Part shown: piece by piece, positions 45,864 through 54,937 of the stretch
Layout: every line of letters starts with the position of its first letter
How positions within the stretch are numbered: position 1 is the stretch's first letter
From: Stackebrandtia endophytica
GTDB taxonomy: Bacteria > Actinomycetota > Actinomycetes > Mycobacteriales > Micromonosporaceae
Direction of reading: 5' to 3'
Length of the DNA: 64,000 nucleotides
Assembly: GCF_006716355.1 (NCBI RefSeq)
Contig: NZ_VFOW01000001.1
Location: forward strand, 5,580,001 to 5,644,000
Translations under genes and position numbers: made by a program
The notes under the pieces: model-generated
What the model saw: the letters and a program-made list of their open reading frames with translations, nothing else
Database searches by the model: none
What the model was told of the DNA's origin: nothing

Positions 45864-47198
45864 TCACCACGGCGACAACAGAACCGCCTCGATGATGAGT
45901 CCACACGCGGCGGTCACCGCCGCCAGCAACCATGGGAACGGCAGCGGACGGCCGCCCTGGGTCGCCGGTGCGGTGGCCGCGATCAGCAGCCACGGGAACA
46001 GCGGCAGCCAGGTCTCCTCGACTCCGCCTCGCGCCGTCCCCATGAACACCGAGAAGACGATGGCGGCCCCGCCACCGATCAGGAACGGCCAGGCCGGGGT
46101 GTTGCGCATTTTGCGCAGGCTGGACACCAGGCCGGGGCCACACGCGAGGATCAACACGACCAGGCTCAACGGGATCCACCACAGAAGGGATCGGTCGAAC
46201 TCGATGCGTTCGAGGTAGCCGTGGTAGGCGACCGACAGCCCTTCGGCCCAGTTGAATCCGGCCAGTTGCGCCGCGGCCAGCGGTGCGAGGGCTCCGGCCC
46301 CGGTGGCGAGGTTGTGCCAGGGGCGGCGGCGTGCGAAGTACAGGCACACGATCGACAGACCGAACCACGCGGCCAGATAGGCGAACAGTGTCGCCGAAGC
46401 CAGCAGCAGTCCGCTGACAACCGACCACGCCAGCGCGCTCCAGCCGCGACGATTGCGGTGGCTGGCATGGGCGGCCGCTGCCAGCGCGGCGGCCGCCAGC
46501 ACGGCGGTGGCGGCATCGGGACCGACGACGAGCCAGATCGCCCACGGCGCCAGGATCAGGAACGGTGCCAGTTGCCGGGCGGCGACCGGGCCGCAACTGC
46601 TGCGCGCGGTCAGCAGTACCAGTGGAACGATCAGCGCCGAGATCGCCGCGCTCAGCAGGCCCAGTTGGATGTCGGAGAGCGAGGTGGACTTCAGTGCCCA
46701 CAGCAACAGGAGCGAACCCGGTGGGTGTCCGGTGTTGGCCGTCGACAGGGTCCCGCCGGCGTCGGTGACGGCGGTGAAGAGGTCGGCGGTGGAACCGACT
46801 CCGGCGAGCTCGGGCAGGTAACCATCCTCATTGGATAGATAGCGGCTGAGGCCATCGGGCCCGGACATCAACGCCAAACCCAGTTGCCATGCGAGCGCGG
46901 CCAGATAGGACAGACTCAGCAGCATCCGCCACGACATCCGTGCCGCCCATCGGCGGCGTGCGACCAGCAGCACGGCCAGCGCCACCAGCGGGGCGACTAT
47001 TGCCAGTGGACTGATGTCGAGTCGATAGTGGCCTAGAAAAGGCACCGCGTCACTGCCGAGCTCGGCGCTCATCGCCACAGCGACCGCGGCGATTCCTAGG
47101 CCGACTGCCACCAGGGTCAGCCATGCCGCGAGGTCGCGCCGCTCCATGCTGCGAGGGTCTTTCGGGGCGATCTCGTCGCCGGTTTTGTTTGCCACCAC
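45864..47198 (-). CDS. Polytopic membrane protein, GT-C-like, function unknown
   Basis: A 444-aa integral membrane protein with about 11-12 hydrophobic helices. The first external loop after helix 3 is the longest and contains a conserved-looking STANTGHPPGSLLLLWAL (HPP is frequent in GT-C glycosyltransferases and related proteins), and a late GGVEETWLPLFPWLL. Could act on a lipid-linked sugar, but no substrate can be named. GTG 47198 is eight bases after TAGCGT, suggesting a leaderless transcript. Upstream neighbour of the EEP gene. Confidence 0.6.
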   Translation of the reverse strand: MVANKTGDEIAPKDPRSMERRDLAAWLTLVAVGLGIAAVAVAMSAELGSDAVPFLGHYRLDISPLAIVAPLVALAVLLVARRRWAARMSWRMLLSLSYLAALAWQLGLALMSGPDGLSRYLSNEDGYLPELAGVGSTADLFTAVTDAGGTLSTANTGHPPGSLLLLWALKSTSLSDIQLGLLSAAISALIVPLVLLTARSSCGPVAARQLAPFLILAPWAIWLVVGPDAATAVLAAAALAAAAHASHRNRRGWSALAWSVVSGLLLASATLFAYLAAWFGLSIVCLYFARRRPWHNLATGAGALAPLAAAQLAGFNWAEGLSVAYHGYLERIEFDRSLLWWIPLSLVVLILACGPGLVSSLRKMRNTPAWPFLIGGGAAIVFSVFMGTARGGVEETWLPLFPWLLIAATAPATQGGRPLPFPWLLAAVTAACGLIIEAVLLSPW

Positions 47199-47345
47199 GG
47201 GATGCCACGCTATCGGGTATCCGACAGAAACTTGCGATCGGCGTGCCAGACCGCTAAGACTGGGCCAGGCGCAAGATCAGAAATCAGACCCAACAACTCA
47301 GTTTGACACATATCACCCATACGCCAGCAGTGTTAAGGGAAACAT

Positions 47346-47570
47346 ATGACACATAGTGAATTCAGCGACTCTGAACCCAAGGGCCGCCGGATAAACGGCG
47401 ATGAACGCCAGGCGTTGATCAAACAATTGGTCGCTGGGTATGGCGAAGGTCAGAGCATCCGAGCACTGGCTGCCTCGGTGGACCGATCCTATGGATTCGT
47501 TCATCGGGTGCTGTCGGAGTCGGGAGTCAAGCTCCGTAGGCGGGGAGGCCGCCGGACTGAAACCGTCTAG
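47346..47570 (+). CDS. Small helix-turn-helix protein
   Basis: A 74-aa basic protein consisting of one HTH: ALIKQLVAGYGEGQSIRALAASVDRSYGFVHRVLSESGVKLRRRGG. The pattern SIRALA-x4-RSYG-VH-LL-E-GV-LR-RGG is shared by a family of very small actinobacterial DNA-binding proteins, unnamed as far as I know. ATG 47346 follows AAGGGAA. A TTGACA lies at 47303-47308 but no good -10 pairs with it. Confidence 0.78.
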   Translation: MTHSEFSDSEPKGRRINGDERQALIKQLVAGYGEGQSIRALAASVDRSYGFVHRVLSESGVKLRRRGGRRTETV

Positions 47571-47826
47571 CGATCGAACGCCTGAACAGTAATGCGAGTC
47601 CCGGCGGCACCCGTCATCGCCGGTTACCGCGCCCGGCCGTGTCCCATCGGGTCGATCGTGGGCTGGTCCCACCATTCGGTCCTGTCGGGTTTCATCAATC
47701 GGTTTTGTCGGGTCTGTCGAATCAGGCCGATGAGAACCGGATGATCCCAGGGGACATGGCCGGCGGTGTTCGCACGCATCAGGTTGGTCGAGCGGGATCG
47801 AGTGTCGACGGTTAACATGCGTTCAG

Positions 47827-48630
47827 GTGCCAACCGAGGGGGTCGGCCGCGATGACCAGTCGAAGGTGACGACGTTGACCGATACCGATTCCGTACGCCT
47901 TGAGATGGATGGACCCGTCGCTCGGGTGACGTTGTGCCGCCCAGAGGTTCGCAACGCCCAGACCCCCCAGATGTGGCAGCGACTTCGCAATATCGGTCGG
48001 GAGCTGTCGGGCGCGGTTCGCTGCGTGATCGTCTCCGGTGAGGGCGCGTCGTTCTCCACGGGCTTGGATCTGTCGGTCCTGTCGGGGGCGTTGCCCGCCG
48101 AACTGGCCGCAATGGACGACGAGGCCGCCGAGGCCCGGTTGTGGTCGTTTCAGGAGGCGTTCGATTGGCTGCGACGGCCTGACCTGGTGTCCGTCGCGGC
48201 GGTGCGCGGACACGCGATCGGTGCGGGTTTGCAATTGGCACTGGCGTGCGACTTTCGAGTTCTGGCCGATGATGCGCGGTTGCGGGTCGGGGAACCCGGG
48301 CTGGGTCTGGTTCCCGATCTGGGTGGTACGAAACGCATGGCGTCGCTCATCGGATACTCCCGGGCGATGGAGCTGTGCCTGACCGGCCGTACGGTCACCG
48401 GGGTCGAAGCCCGAGACCTCGGACTGGCGACGGTCACCGTCCCCTCCGAGGCCGTTGACGACACCGTGGAGGACCTGGTGTTGGCGGTTCTGTCAGTGCC
48501 TCGTGAGGCCGCGATCGAGACCAAGTCGTTGCTTCTGCAAGCCGACGCCAACGACGATTCCGCGCAGCTGGCGGCGGAGCGGGCCGCCCAATTGCGCCTG
48601 CTGCGTGGTCGGTCGGGCGCCGCCGAGTAA
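47827..48630 (+). CDS. Enoyl-CoA hydratase/isomerase family protein
   Basis: A 267-aa crotonase-fold protein. Seen: PVARVTLCRPEVRNAQTP, oxyanion-hole loops GEGASFSTGLDLSVL and GHAIGAGLQLALACDFRVLADDARLRVGEPGLGLVPDLGG with the catalytic-region Glu, then the C-terminal helices. Fatty-acid or aromatic catabolism is typical; no pathway neighbours. GTG 47827 is eight bases after TAACAT; GTG 47866 is an alternative start. The 255 bases before it have no supportable gene. Confidence 0.85.
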   Translation: MPTEGVGRDDQSKVTTLTDTDSVRLEMDGPVARVTLCRPEVRNAQTPQMWQRLRNIGRELSGAVRCVIVSGEGASFSTGLDLSVLSGALPAELAAMDDEAAEARLWSFQEAFDWLRRPDLVSVAAVRGHAIGAGLQLALACDFRVLADDARLRVGEPGLGLVPDLGGTKRMASLIGYSRAMELCLTGRTVTGVEARDLGLATVTVPSEAVDDTVEDLVLAVLSVPREAAIETKSLLLQADANDDSAQLAAERAAQLRLLRGRSGAAE

Positions 48631-48845
48631 CACCGGCTCGAACGAGACGGTCGTCCCACTCTGGAATAGCGTCCTCGCGGAGTGACTTGAGCGGAGTGTC
48701 TTGAACAGCATCGTGGCTCGGCGGTGCGCGTCGACGTCGCCCTCGGGCGACATCCTGAGCCCAGTGGAGAACCCGGACACCGCTCGCCCCGATGAGATGG
48801 TGAGCTGTCGCGGGTCCGGTGCGAAACGAACGATGAGGTGGTTCC

Positions 48846-50732
48846 ATGGTCGGCGGTGTCGGTGGCGGCGGGCACGGATACAGCGCGATGCGGTCGCTGC
48901 GTAGCGGTGACCCCAAACTCGCACAGACCAAGCTCACCCGCGGGATGATGCAACGGATCCTGCGGTTCGCCACCCCGTATCGCTGGGACATCACGGTTTT
49001 CATGGTCACCGTGGTCCTGTCCGCCGGGATCGGGGTGGCAACTCCGGTGTTGGCCGGTGACGTCATCAACGAGATCACCAGCGGTGGTGACGAGGCCGTG
49101 GTGGTCCGCATCGCGATTCTGATCGCCGTACTGGCCATCGCCGAGGCCGGGCTGTCACTGGCCAACCGTTGGTATTCGGCGAAGGTCGGGGAGGGGCTGA
49201 TCTATCGACTGCGACGCGACGTGTTCCGGCACGTTCAGTCGATGCCGCTGGCGTTCTTCAGCCGGACCCAGACCGGGGCGCTGATCTCGCGGCTCAACAA
49301 TGACGTGATGGGCGCGCAGCGGGCGTTCACCTCGACGCTGTCGGGTCTGGTGTCCAACGCGATCGCCGTCGTGTTGACGCTGGCGGTCATGGCATCGCAG
49401 TCCTGGCAGATCACGTTGTTGTCGCTGGTCCTGGTTCCGGTGTTCCTGATCCCGGCCAAGATGGTGGGACGCAAACTGGCGACCTTGACCAACGAGAGTT
49501 TCGAACTCAACGCCCGCATGAACAATCAGATGACCGAACGTTTCGGCGTCGGTGGTGCCCTGCTGGTGAAACTGTTCGGTCGACCCGACCGGGAAGTCGA
49601 CGAGTTCGCCAACCGGGCGGCCCGAGTACGCGACATCGGGGTGACCACTGCGATGTACGCGCGTACCTTCATCGTGGCCCTGACCCTGGTGGCCGGTCTG
49701 GCCCAAGCGGTGACCTACGGTCTCGGTGGTTGGTTCGCACTGACCGACAGTCTCACCGCCGGAACCGTGGTCACCCTGGCACTTCTGTTGACGAGGCTTT
49801 ACGGACCGTTGACGGCACTGTCGAATGTGCGTGTCGACGTCATGAGTGCCCTGGTCAGTTTCCAGCGGGTCTTCGAGGTGCTGGATCTCAAACCGCTCAT
49901 CACCGACACCGAGGACGCCAAACCCGTGCCGACGGGCGCGGCGCGAATCGTCTTCGACGACGTCCGGTTCCGCTACCCCGACGCCGAAGATGTCTCATTG
50001 GCATCCCTTGAGGATGTCGCCCGGTTGGAGAAGATCGAGTCCGGCACCGTGCTGGACGGGGTCAGTTTCACCGTGGAGCCGGGTCAGCTGGTCGCCCTGG
50101 TCGGGCACTCGGGCGCGGGGAAGACGACGGCCTCGATGCTGGTGCCGCGGGTCTATGACGTCAGCGAGGGCTCGGTCAGCATCAACGGGTTGGATGTGCG
50201 GCAGTCGCAGGCGCAGTCGCTGCGCGACACCATCGGCGTCGTCTCGCAGGATTCGCACATGTTCCACGATACGATCCGAGCCAACCTCGCCTACGGTCGA
50301 GTCGACGCCGACGAGTCGGCGATGTGGGAGGCGCTGGAGCGCGCACAGATCGCACCGCTAGTCCGGCGGCTACCGGAGGGACTGGACACTGTCGTGGGGG
50401 AGCGGGGATACCGCTTCTCCGGTGGGGAGAAGCAGCGACTGGCGATCGCGCGACTGCTGCTGAAGTCGCCGCGCGTCGTGATCCTCGACGAGGCCACCGC
50501 GCACCTGGACAGTGAGTCGGAGGCGGCGCTGCAGCGAGCCCTCTCGGAGGCCTTGCAGGGACGTACCGCCCTGGTCATCGCGCACCGGTTGTCCACGGTG
50601 CGCAACGCCGACCAGATCGTGGTGCTGCACGAGGGGCGGGTCGCCGAACGGGGCACCCACGACGAACTGGTCACCCGTGGCGGCATCTACGCCGAGCTGT
50701 ACCGCACCCAGTTCACTCACGACACGAGGTGA
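48846..50732 (+). CDS. ABC exporter, fused membrane and ATPase domains
   Basis: A 628-aa half-transporter: six membrane helices in residues 30-330 (WDITVFMVTVVLSAGIGVATPVL; TARTFIVALTLVAGLAQAV-type region) and an ATPase domain with Walker A GHSGAGKTT, Q-loop VSQDSHMFHDTIRANLAYG, signature FSGGEKQRLAIARLLL, Walker B VVILDEATAHLD and the H-loop IAHRLSTV. A Gly-rich start (MVGGVGGGG) precedes it. Must dimerise; drug or lipid export likely. GAGGTGG lies before ATG 48846. Single gene. Confidence 0.92.
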   Translation: MVGGVGGGGHGYSAMRSLRSGDPKLAQTKLTRGMMQRILRFATPYRWDITVFMVTVVLSAGIGVATPVLAGDVINEITSGGDEAVVVRIAILIAVLAIAEAGLSLANRWYSAKVGEGLIYRLRRDVFRHVQSMPLAFFSRTQTGALISRLNNDVMGAQRAFTSTLSGLVSNAIAVVLTLAVMASQSWQITLLSLVLVPVFLIPAKMVGRKLATLTNESFELNARMNNQMTERFGVGGALLVKLFGRPDREVDEFANRAARVRDIGVTTAMYARTFIVALTLVAGLAQAVTYGLGGWFALTDSLTAGTVVTLALLLTRLYGPLTALSNVRVDVMSALVSFQRVFEVLDLKPLITDTEDAKPVPTGAARIVFDDVRFRYPDAEDVSLASLEDVARLEKIESGTVLDGVSFTVEPGQLVALVGHSGAGKTTASMLVPRVYDVSEGSVSINGLDVRQSQAQSLRDTIGVVSQDSHMFHDTIRANLAYGRVDADESAMWEALERAQIAPLVRRLPEGLDTVVGERGYRFSGGEKQRLAIARLLLKSPRVVILDEATAHLDSESEAALQRALSEALQGRTALVIAHRLSTVRNADQIVVLHEGRVAERGTHDELVTRGGIYAELYRTQFTHDTR

Positions 50733-50815
50733 TGGTCACTCGGCCTCCCGGAACGCCCGCAGCTCGACTCGTGAGCCCATCGCCTCGGCGACACGTGGTG
50801 GCCGGATTGTTCGTC

Positions 50816-50918
50816 CCGATCTCGCGGCGATCGGTTCACTCGGAGTCGTCACAGTTCTAGCCGTGTTGCACGCGCCGCGTGGTTTCACCGGAAACCGGAG
50901 CCGTCGATGCGAGAGTGA
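50816..50918 (+). pseudogene. Truncated third copy of the duplicated membrane-protein gene
   Basis: Bases 50877-50918 are identical to the last 14 codons (AWFHRKPEPSMRE plus stop) of the gene at 51049. Upstream, 50816-50875 encodes GSLGVVTVLAVLHA, matching GALQAVAVMAVLH of that gene but in another phase, with an internal deletion between. This is a decayed 3' remnant of another copy. The rest of the 50733-51048 gap shows no gene. Confidence 0.5.
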
Positions 50919-51103
50919 CACCCGGTCGTTGACCATCCTGGATCGAACCGTTATCTACAGTGGCCAGAATCGATCGGAATATTAGTCCATCCCTCGAAAC
51001 GTCGGTCCGGCGAACGCCTGCGTCGAGCGGTTCTTACAGGAGCGTTCGTTGAGTTACACGGTTCCCTCACCCAGGTCCGACCCCGGTGTGATCACCGCGA
51101 TTC
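50877..51103. repeat. Direct repeat, copy 1
   Basis: Near-identical to 51517-51743 at an offset of exactly 640 bases. It covers the 3' codons of one paralogue, the intergenic region and the first codons of the next. From 50877 to 51058 the copies differ at only about five positions; identity falls inside the coding part. Confidence 0.9.
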
Positions 51104-51558
51104 AGTCCTTGTTGTGGATCCAGTTCGGGCTTGGAATCATGCTGTGCTGGTGCGATTTGCTGATTGTCTACGTGGTGGCCAGCGGTTCCTTTCACGCCGG
51201 AGTCCCATCGAGCCCCGGGTTCGGTACCGGTGTTCTTGTGTTCTGGTTTCTTCTCGTCGCGGCGATGCCGCAGTTGGTGGTGATCGCCGTGAAGTTGACC
51301 ATTGGCGGCCCTGACGCACGAAAGAGGGCGCTGCGAGTGTGGGCATTGTGGGTGCTGGCAACGCCGTTGCTGCTGTTGGCGGGGTTCGCGGTGTACGCGG
51401 CGGTCGACGCCGACCTGTACAACATGGGAGCTCTCCAAGCGGTGGCCGTCATGGCCGTGCTGCACGTCCCGGTGCCGGTCGCGGCGATCGCCTGCCTGTT
51501 CACACCGGCGGCTCGTGCGTGGTTTCACCGGAAACCGGAGCCGTCGATGCGAGAGTGA
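51049..51558 (+). CDS. Small membrane protein, duplicated family, copy A
   Basis: A 169-aa protein with four predicted helices: SLLWIQFGLGIMLCWCDLLIVYVV, VLVFWFLLVAAMPQLVVIAVKL, LWVLATPLLLLAGFAVYAAV and MAVLHVPVPVAAIACLF. Starts at TTG 51049 with AGGAG ahead (ACAGGAGCG). Unknown function. About half its residues match the adjacent copy B, and the promoter region and end are nearly identical to flanking repeats, so the duplication is recent. Confidence 0.75.
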   Translation: MSYTVPSPRSDPGVITAIQSLLWIQFGLGIMLCWCDLLIVYVVASGSFHAGVPSSPGFGTGVLVFWFLLVAAMPQLVVIAVKLTIGGPDARKRALRVWALWVLATPLLLLAGFAVYAAVDADLYNMGALQAVAVMAVLHVPVPVAAIACLFTPAARAWFHRKPEPSMRE

Positions 51559-51743
51559 CACCCGGTCGTTGACCATCCTGGATCGAACCGTTATCTACAG
51601 TGGCCAGAATCGATCGGAGTATCAGTCCATCCCTCGAAACGTCGGTCCGGCGAACGCCTGCGTCGAGTGGTTCTTACAGGAGCGTTCGTTGAACTACTCG
51701 GTTCCCTCACCCAGGTCGAAATCCGGTGTGATCACCGCGATTC
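51517..51743. repeat. Direct repeat, copy 2
   Basis: Partner of 50877-51103. Recombination between the two copies would delete or amplify a 640-base unit containing copy A. Confidence 0.9.
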
Positions 51744-52213
51744 AGGCCCTGTTGTGGATCCAGGTCGGGCTTGGATTTCTACAGTGCCCGTTGGCGGTGT
51801 TCGTCGGTGAGTTCATGAGGGACGGCATCTTTCCGTCCGAGGTTCCCCCGGCCCCCGCCGAGAACAGCGCCTACGTCGGTGCGGTGATATTCGCGGCGGC
51901 GCTCGCCGTGGTCGTTCCGCAGTTGGTCGTCATCGCGCTGAGACTGACGGCGGGGGGCCGTGCCATGTGGGCGTGGGCCTTGTCGGCATTGGCCGCGCCG
52001 TTGCTGCTGTTGGCGGGGTTCGCGTTGACGGCGACTTTGGACGCCTCTCTGGGGCAGATCGATGCCCTTCGAGCGGTTGGTGGGATGGCGCTGTATTGCG
52101 TCCCGGTGCCGGTCGCGGCGATCGCCTGTCTGCTCACACCGGCGGCTCGCGCGTGGTTTCACCCAGACGAACCCGCGGCGGTCGAGGCGACCGTGATTTC
52201 GTGGCGGGATTAG
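51689..52213 (+). CDS. Small membrane protein, duplicated family, copy B
   Basis: A 174-aa paralogue of copy A. It shares the N-terminus (PSPRS..GVITAIQ.LLWIQ.GLG), the PQLVVIA-RLT segment, PLLLLAGFAL and PVPVAAIACLLTPAARAWFH, but has a different first extracytoplasmic loop (RDGIFPSEVPPAPAEN). TTG start 51689 and ribosome-binding site are identical to copy A. The variable loop between conserved helices suggests divergent ligand or partner contact. Function unknown. Confidence 0.75.
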   Translation: MNYSVPSPRSKSGVITAIQALLWIQVGLGFLQCPLAVFVGEFMRDGIFPSEVPPAPAENSAYVGAVIFAAALAVVVPQLVVIALRLTAGGRAMWAWALSALAAPLLLLAGFALTATLDASLGQIDALRAVGGMALYCVPVPVAAIACLLTPAARAWFHPDEPAAVEATVISWRD

Positions 52214-52239
52214 TCAGACTGTTTCGATAGCCTGCCGGG

Positions 52240-52656
52240 ATGTCGTCATCGTCTGCGCCGTCGGGAACCGTCCACCACATCGAACTCTGGGTGCCCGACC
52301 TCGACCGGGCGGTGGGCTCGATCGGTTGGCTGCTAACGGAACTGGGGTATGAGCCGTACCAGTCGTGGTCGCGGGGACGCAGTTGGCGACTGGGGCACAC
52401 CTATCTGGTGACGGAGGAGTCCCCGGCGATGATCGGTGATCGTCATGACCGCCGCGCGCCCGGATTGAATCACCTGGCGTTCCACGTTGCGGATCGTGCC
52501 CTGGTTGATCGGTTGACCGCGACGTGCACCGGTCACGGTTGGACCCTGATGTTCCCCGATCGTCATCCGTTCGCCGGTGGCGACGACCATTACGCGGCTT
52601 ACCTGGAGAACGAGGACGGTTTCGAAGTGGAGTTGGTGGCCGGTCGAAACCTTTGA
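52240..52656 (+). CDS. VOC (glyoxalase-like) family protein
   Basis: A 138-aa single VOC domain: VHHIELWVPDLDRAVGSIGWLLTELGY, the metal-ligand strands around LNHLAFHVADRALVDRL, and YAAYLENEDGFEVELVA ending with the conserved Glu. Members include glyoxalases, dioxygenases and antibiotic-binding proteins; no specific role can be given. Starts 26 bases after copy B but may have its own promoter. Confidence 0.82.
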   Translation: MSSSSAPSGTVHHIELWVPDLDRAVGSIGWLLTELGYEPYQSWSRGRSWRLGHTYLVTEESPAMIGDRHDRRAPGLNHLAFHVADRALVDRLTATCTGHGWTLMFPDRHPFAGGDDHYAAYLENEDGFEVELVAGRNL

Positions 52657-52669
52657 GACAAAAAGGGAT

Positions 52670-52703
52670 CGGTGGCCGCCAGTCTTCAATCCGACGGCCA
52701 CCG
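52670..52703. terminator. Bidirectional terminator
   Basis: Nine-bp stem (CGGTGGCCG with CGGCCACCG) and a 16-base loop between the convergent VOC and QueA-like genes. Confidence 0.65.
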
Positions 52704-52717
52704 GGGCGTATGACGGG

Positions 52718-53734
52718 TCAGGCGATGAGGTGTACGTCGCCGAATTCGTGCCAGCGATACGCCGACTCGATCGCCGACCGGTAGGCGTCGGCGAGCAACG
52801 ACGTGTCGGCGATCGCCGACAGCATCGCCAGATGGGTGGACCTCGGCTCGTGCAGACCGGTGAGAATTCCATCGACGATGGACACTCCGCGGTCGGGTGT
52901 GATCACCAGTGAGGTGACTCCACGGTCCGCCCACATCACGCCGCCGGCGCCGACCGCGCTCTCCAACGCGCGAACCACGGTGGTTCCCACGGCGATCACC
53001 CGGCCGCCGGCGGATTTGGTGGCGTTGATCGCTCCGGCGGTGTACTCGCTGACGGAGAAGCGTTCTGGGTAGGGGAGTTCGTCGACCTCGGGTGAGGCGA
53101 CCCCGGTGTGCAGGGTGATCGGCGCGAAGCCGATGCCTCGACCGATCAACGAGGTGACCAGTTCGGGAGTGAACGGTCGTCCTGCGGAGGGCATCTCGGC
53201 ACTGCCGGGGACGGTGCTGAACACCGTTTGATAGGTCTCCAACGGCCAGTCGCGGTCGACGTAGTCGTAACGAATCGGCCGACCGTGTTGCTCAAGATAT
53301 CTCGATACCGATGCATCGAGCCGAGCGATCCACAGTCGCTCCGAATGCCGATCGATCAGCTTGAGAGTGGGCCCGCCAGGCAACGGCAGCCACTCGCCGG
53401 GCCGTCCCAGTCGGGCCGGTTTGTGGGTGGCTCCGACCCGACGTCGCAACTCGACCAACCAGGTGCCGTCGTCTCGCTCGGTGGAGAAGTGAACGACCAT
53501 CCGATCCAGCCACACTGCCGCCGGCAACGTCGCGGAATTGTTGACCACCAACAGATCACCGGGACGCAGCAGGTTGGGCATGTCCTCGAATCGATGATGG
53601 CCGGTGGTGCGAGTGGACAGGTCGGTCGACAACAGTCGCACGTCGGCGCGGGAGCGGCCGGTGCTCTCGGCGGGCTCGGTCGCGTGTAGGGCCGCGTCGA
53701 GTGCGAACTCGAAACCGGCTTCCAAGGTGGTCAT
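52718..53734 (-). CDS. QueA-like S-adenosylmethionine:tRNA ribosyltransferase-isomerase homologue
   Basis: A 338-aa QueA-family protein: DVRLLSTDLSTRTTGHHRFEDMPNLLRPGDLLVVNNSATLPA at the start, the substrate motif GRPFTPELVTSLIGRGIGFAPITLHTGVASPEVDELPYPERF, and VIAVGTTVVRALESA near the end. Classical QueA adds epoxycyclopentanediol to preQ1-tRNA. No other queuosine genes are in this window, and actinobacterial QueA-like proteins often stand alone, so the reaction is uncertain. The start overlaps the SDR stop (ATGA). Confidence 0.85.
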   Translation of the reverse strand: MTTLEAGFEFALDAALHATEPAESTGRSRADVRLLSTDLSTRTTGHHRFEDMPNLLRPGDLLVVNNSATLPAAVWLDRMVVHFSTERDDGTWLVELRRRVGATHKPARLGRPGEWLPLPGGPTLKLIDRHSERLWIARLDASVSRYLEQHGRPIRYDYVDRDWPLETYQTVFSTVPGSAEMPSAGRPFTPELVTSLIGRGIGFAPITLHTGVASPEVDELPYPERFSVSEYTAGAINATKSAGGRVIAVGTTVVRALESAVGAGGVMWADRGVTSLVITPDRGVSIVDGILTGLHEPRSTHLAMLSAIADTSLLADAYRSAIESAYRWHEFGDVHLIA

Positions 53735-54429
53735 GCCGTCACCGACTCTCGCAGTTGATCGATCGAGTAGCGCTGGTTGGTGGGACGGTCGGTCAGCAAC
53801 CGCAGGATGACGGGCGCGACCTCCTCGGGCGGCGTGGCGTCGTCGGCGTCGGAACCCACCGCGTCGGCCAGCATCTTGGTGCGCATCTCACCCGGGTCGA
53901 CCCACCACACGTCCACAGCGGACTCCTCGGCGGCCAGGACGTTCGAGATCTGGTCCAGGGCCGCCTTGGTGGCCCCGTAACCGCCCCACCCCTCGTAGCC
54001 ACCGGTCGCCGCGTCGGAGGAGATGTTGATGATCGCGCCGCCGCGATTGCGCAGACCGGGTAGCAGCAGCTGGCTCAATGCCAGTGGGGTGACCACATTG
54101 GTGTCGAACAGCCCCGGCAACAGGTCGAGCGGATAGTCCGCGAGACGGGGAAGCGGAGTGGCGCCCAGGTCACTGGCGTTGTTGATGAGCAGGTCGACGC
54201 CACCGAGTTCCTCGGCACGGCTGGTGAGAGTGGCTCGATGGTTCGGGTCGGTGACGTCGCCGGGCAACGCCTCGGCCCCCAGCTCGACGGCCACTTCACG
54301 CAACGGGGCTTCGCCGCGAGCCGTCAACAGCAGCCGCCAGCCCGAAGCAGCCAGTTCGGTCGCCAGCGCCCTCCCCAGTCCCCGGGAGGCACCGGTGATC
54401 AAGGCGGTTCGAGAATCGTTGTGTGTCAT
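53731..54429 (-). CDS. Short-chain dehydrogenase/reductase (SDR)
   Basis: A 232-aa classical SDR: nucleotide loop TGASRGLG (12-19), NNAS (83-86), catalytic Ser in INISSD and Y151-x3-K155 (YGATK). C-terminal half contains DVWWVDPGEMRTKM. NAD(P)-dependent, substrate unknown. ATG 54429 is seven bases downstream of TAGCGT (leaderless). It is translationally coupled to the QueA-like gene, which suggests a shared pathway. Confidence 0.87.
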   Translation of the reverse strand: MTHNDSRTALITGASRGLGRALATELAASGWRLLLTARGEAPLREVAVELGAEALPGDVTDPNHRATLTSRAEELGGVDLLINNASDLGATPLPRLADYPLDLLPGLFDTNVVTPLALSQLLLPGLRNRGGAIINISSDAATGGYEGWGGYGATKAALDQISNVLAAEESAVDVWWVDPGEMRTKMLADAVGSDADDATPPEEVAPVILRLLTDRPTNQRYSIDQLRESVTA

Positions 54430-54563
54430 GACATCGACGCTATGCACGCGGCGGCGATTCGTCATCGGGCGATGGTCGCGCCACCCACTGCGATCTTGGG
54501 CCTGCGACTTTGGTCGTACGACGCGCTCGGCGCTGTCACACCGGCGGATTAGCATTCCGATTC

Positions 54564-54929
54564 GTGACGACGAACAGTGACTTCAACGGTTTCGAGAACG
54601 TGAAACTCGTGACCGGCGCCAACAGCTCATCGGTGATCTTCTCCGTGGGCGGGCCCGCCGACATCGGATTGGAGCCGGTGTTCGGTGAGTTCTGTGTCGA
54701 GGGCAGTGGCTATGACTGGCAGAGCGCCGTCGCCGGCCACTTCACCGACGCCGAACCGGCCATGCTGAAACGGTTCCGGTTCGACCCCGAGGCCGGAATG
54801 TTCTGCGCCTATGGCGACGATCTCGCTGCTCTGCACGCGGTCGCCACCGTGGTGGAGGCGATGTTGGCCGACGCCGACACACTGCGACACGCCATGCGGG
54901 TGGCCGTCGAGCACGACCTGTTGGATTGA
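54564..54929 (+). CDS. Imm51-like small protein
   Basis: A 121-aa acidic protein. The C-terminal part FRFDPEAGMFCAYGDDLAALHAVATVVEAMLADADTLRHAM resembles the immunity protein 51 family, whose members neutralise polymorphic toxins. No toxin gene is adjacent, and some family members act outside toxin loci. GTG 54564 follows TAGCAT by eight bases (leaderless). Family call is from memory of motif and is moderate. Confidence 0.55.
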   Translation: MTTNSDFNGFENVKLVTGANSSSVIFSVGGPADIGLEPVFGEFCVEGSGYDWQSAVAGHFTDAEPAMLKRFRFDPEAGMFCAYGDDLAALHAVATVVEAMLADADTLRHAMRVAVEHDLLD

Positions 54930-54937
54930 CGACCAGC

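Noticed and set aside
45829-46701. Upstream extension of the EEP frame
   Set aside because: Runs antisense-phase through the neighbouring membrane-protein gene; the domain begins at ATG 45828.
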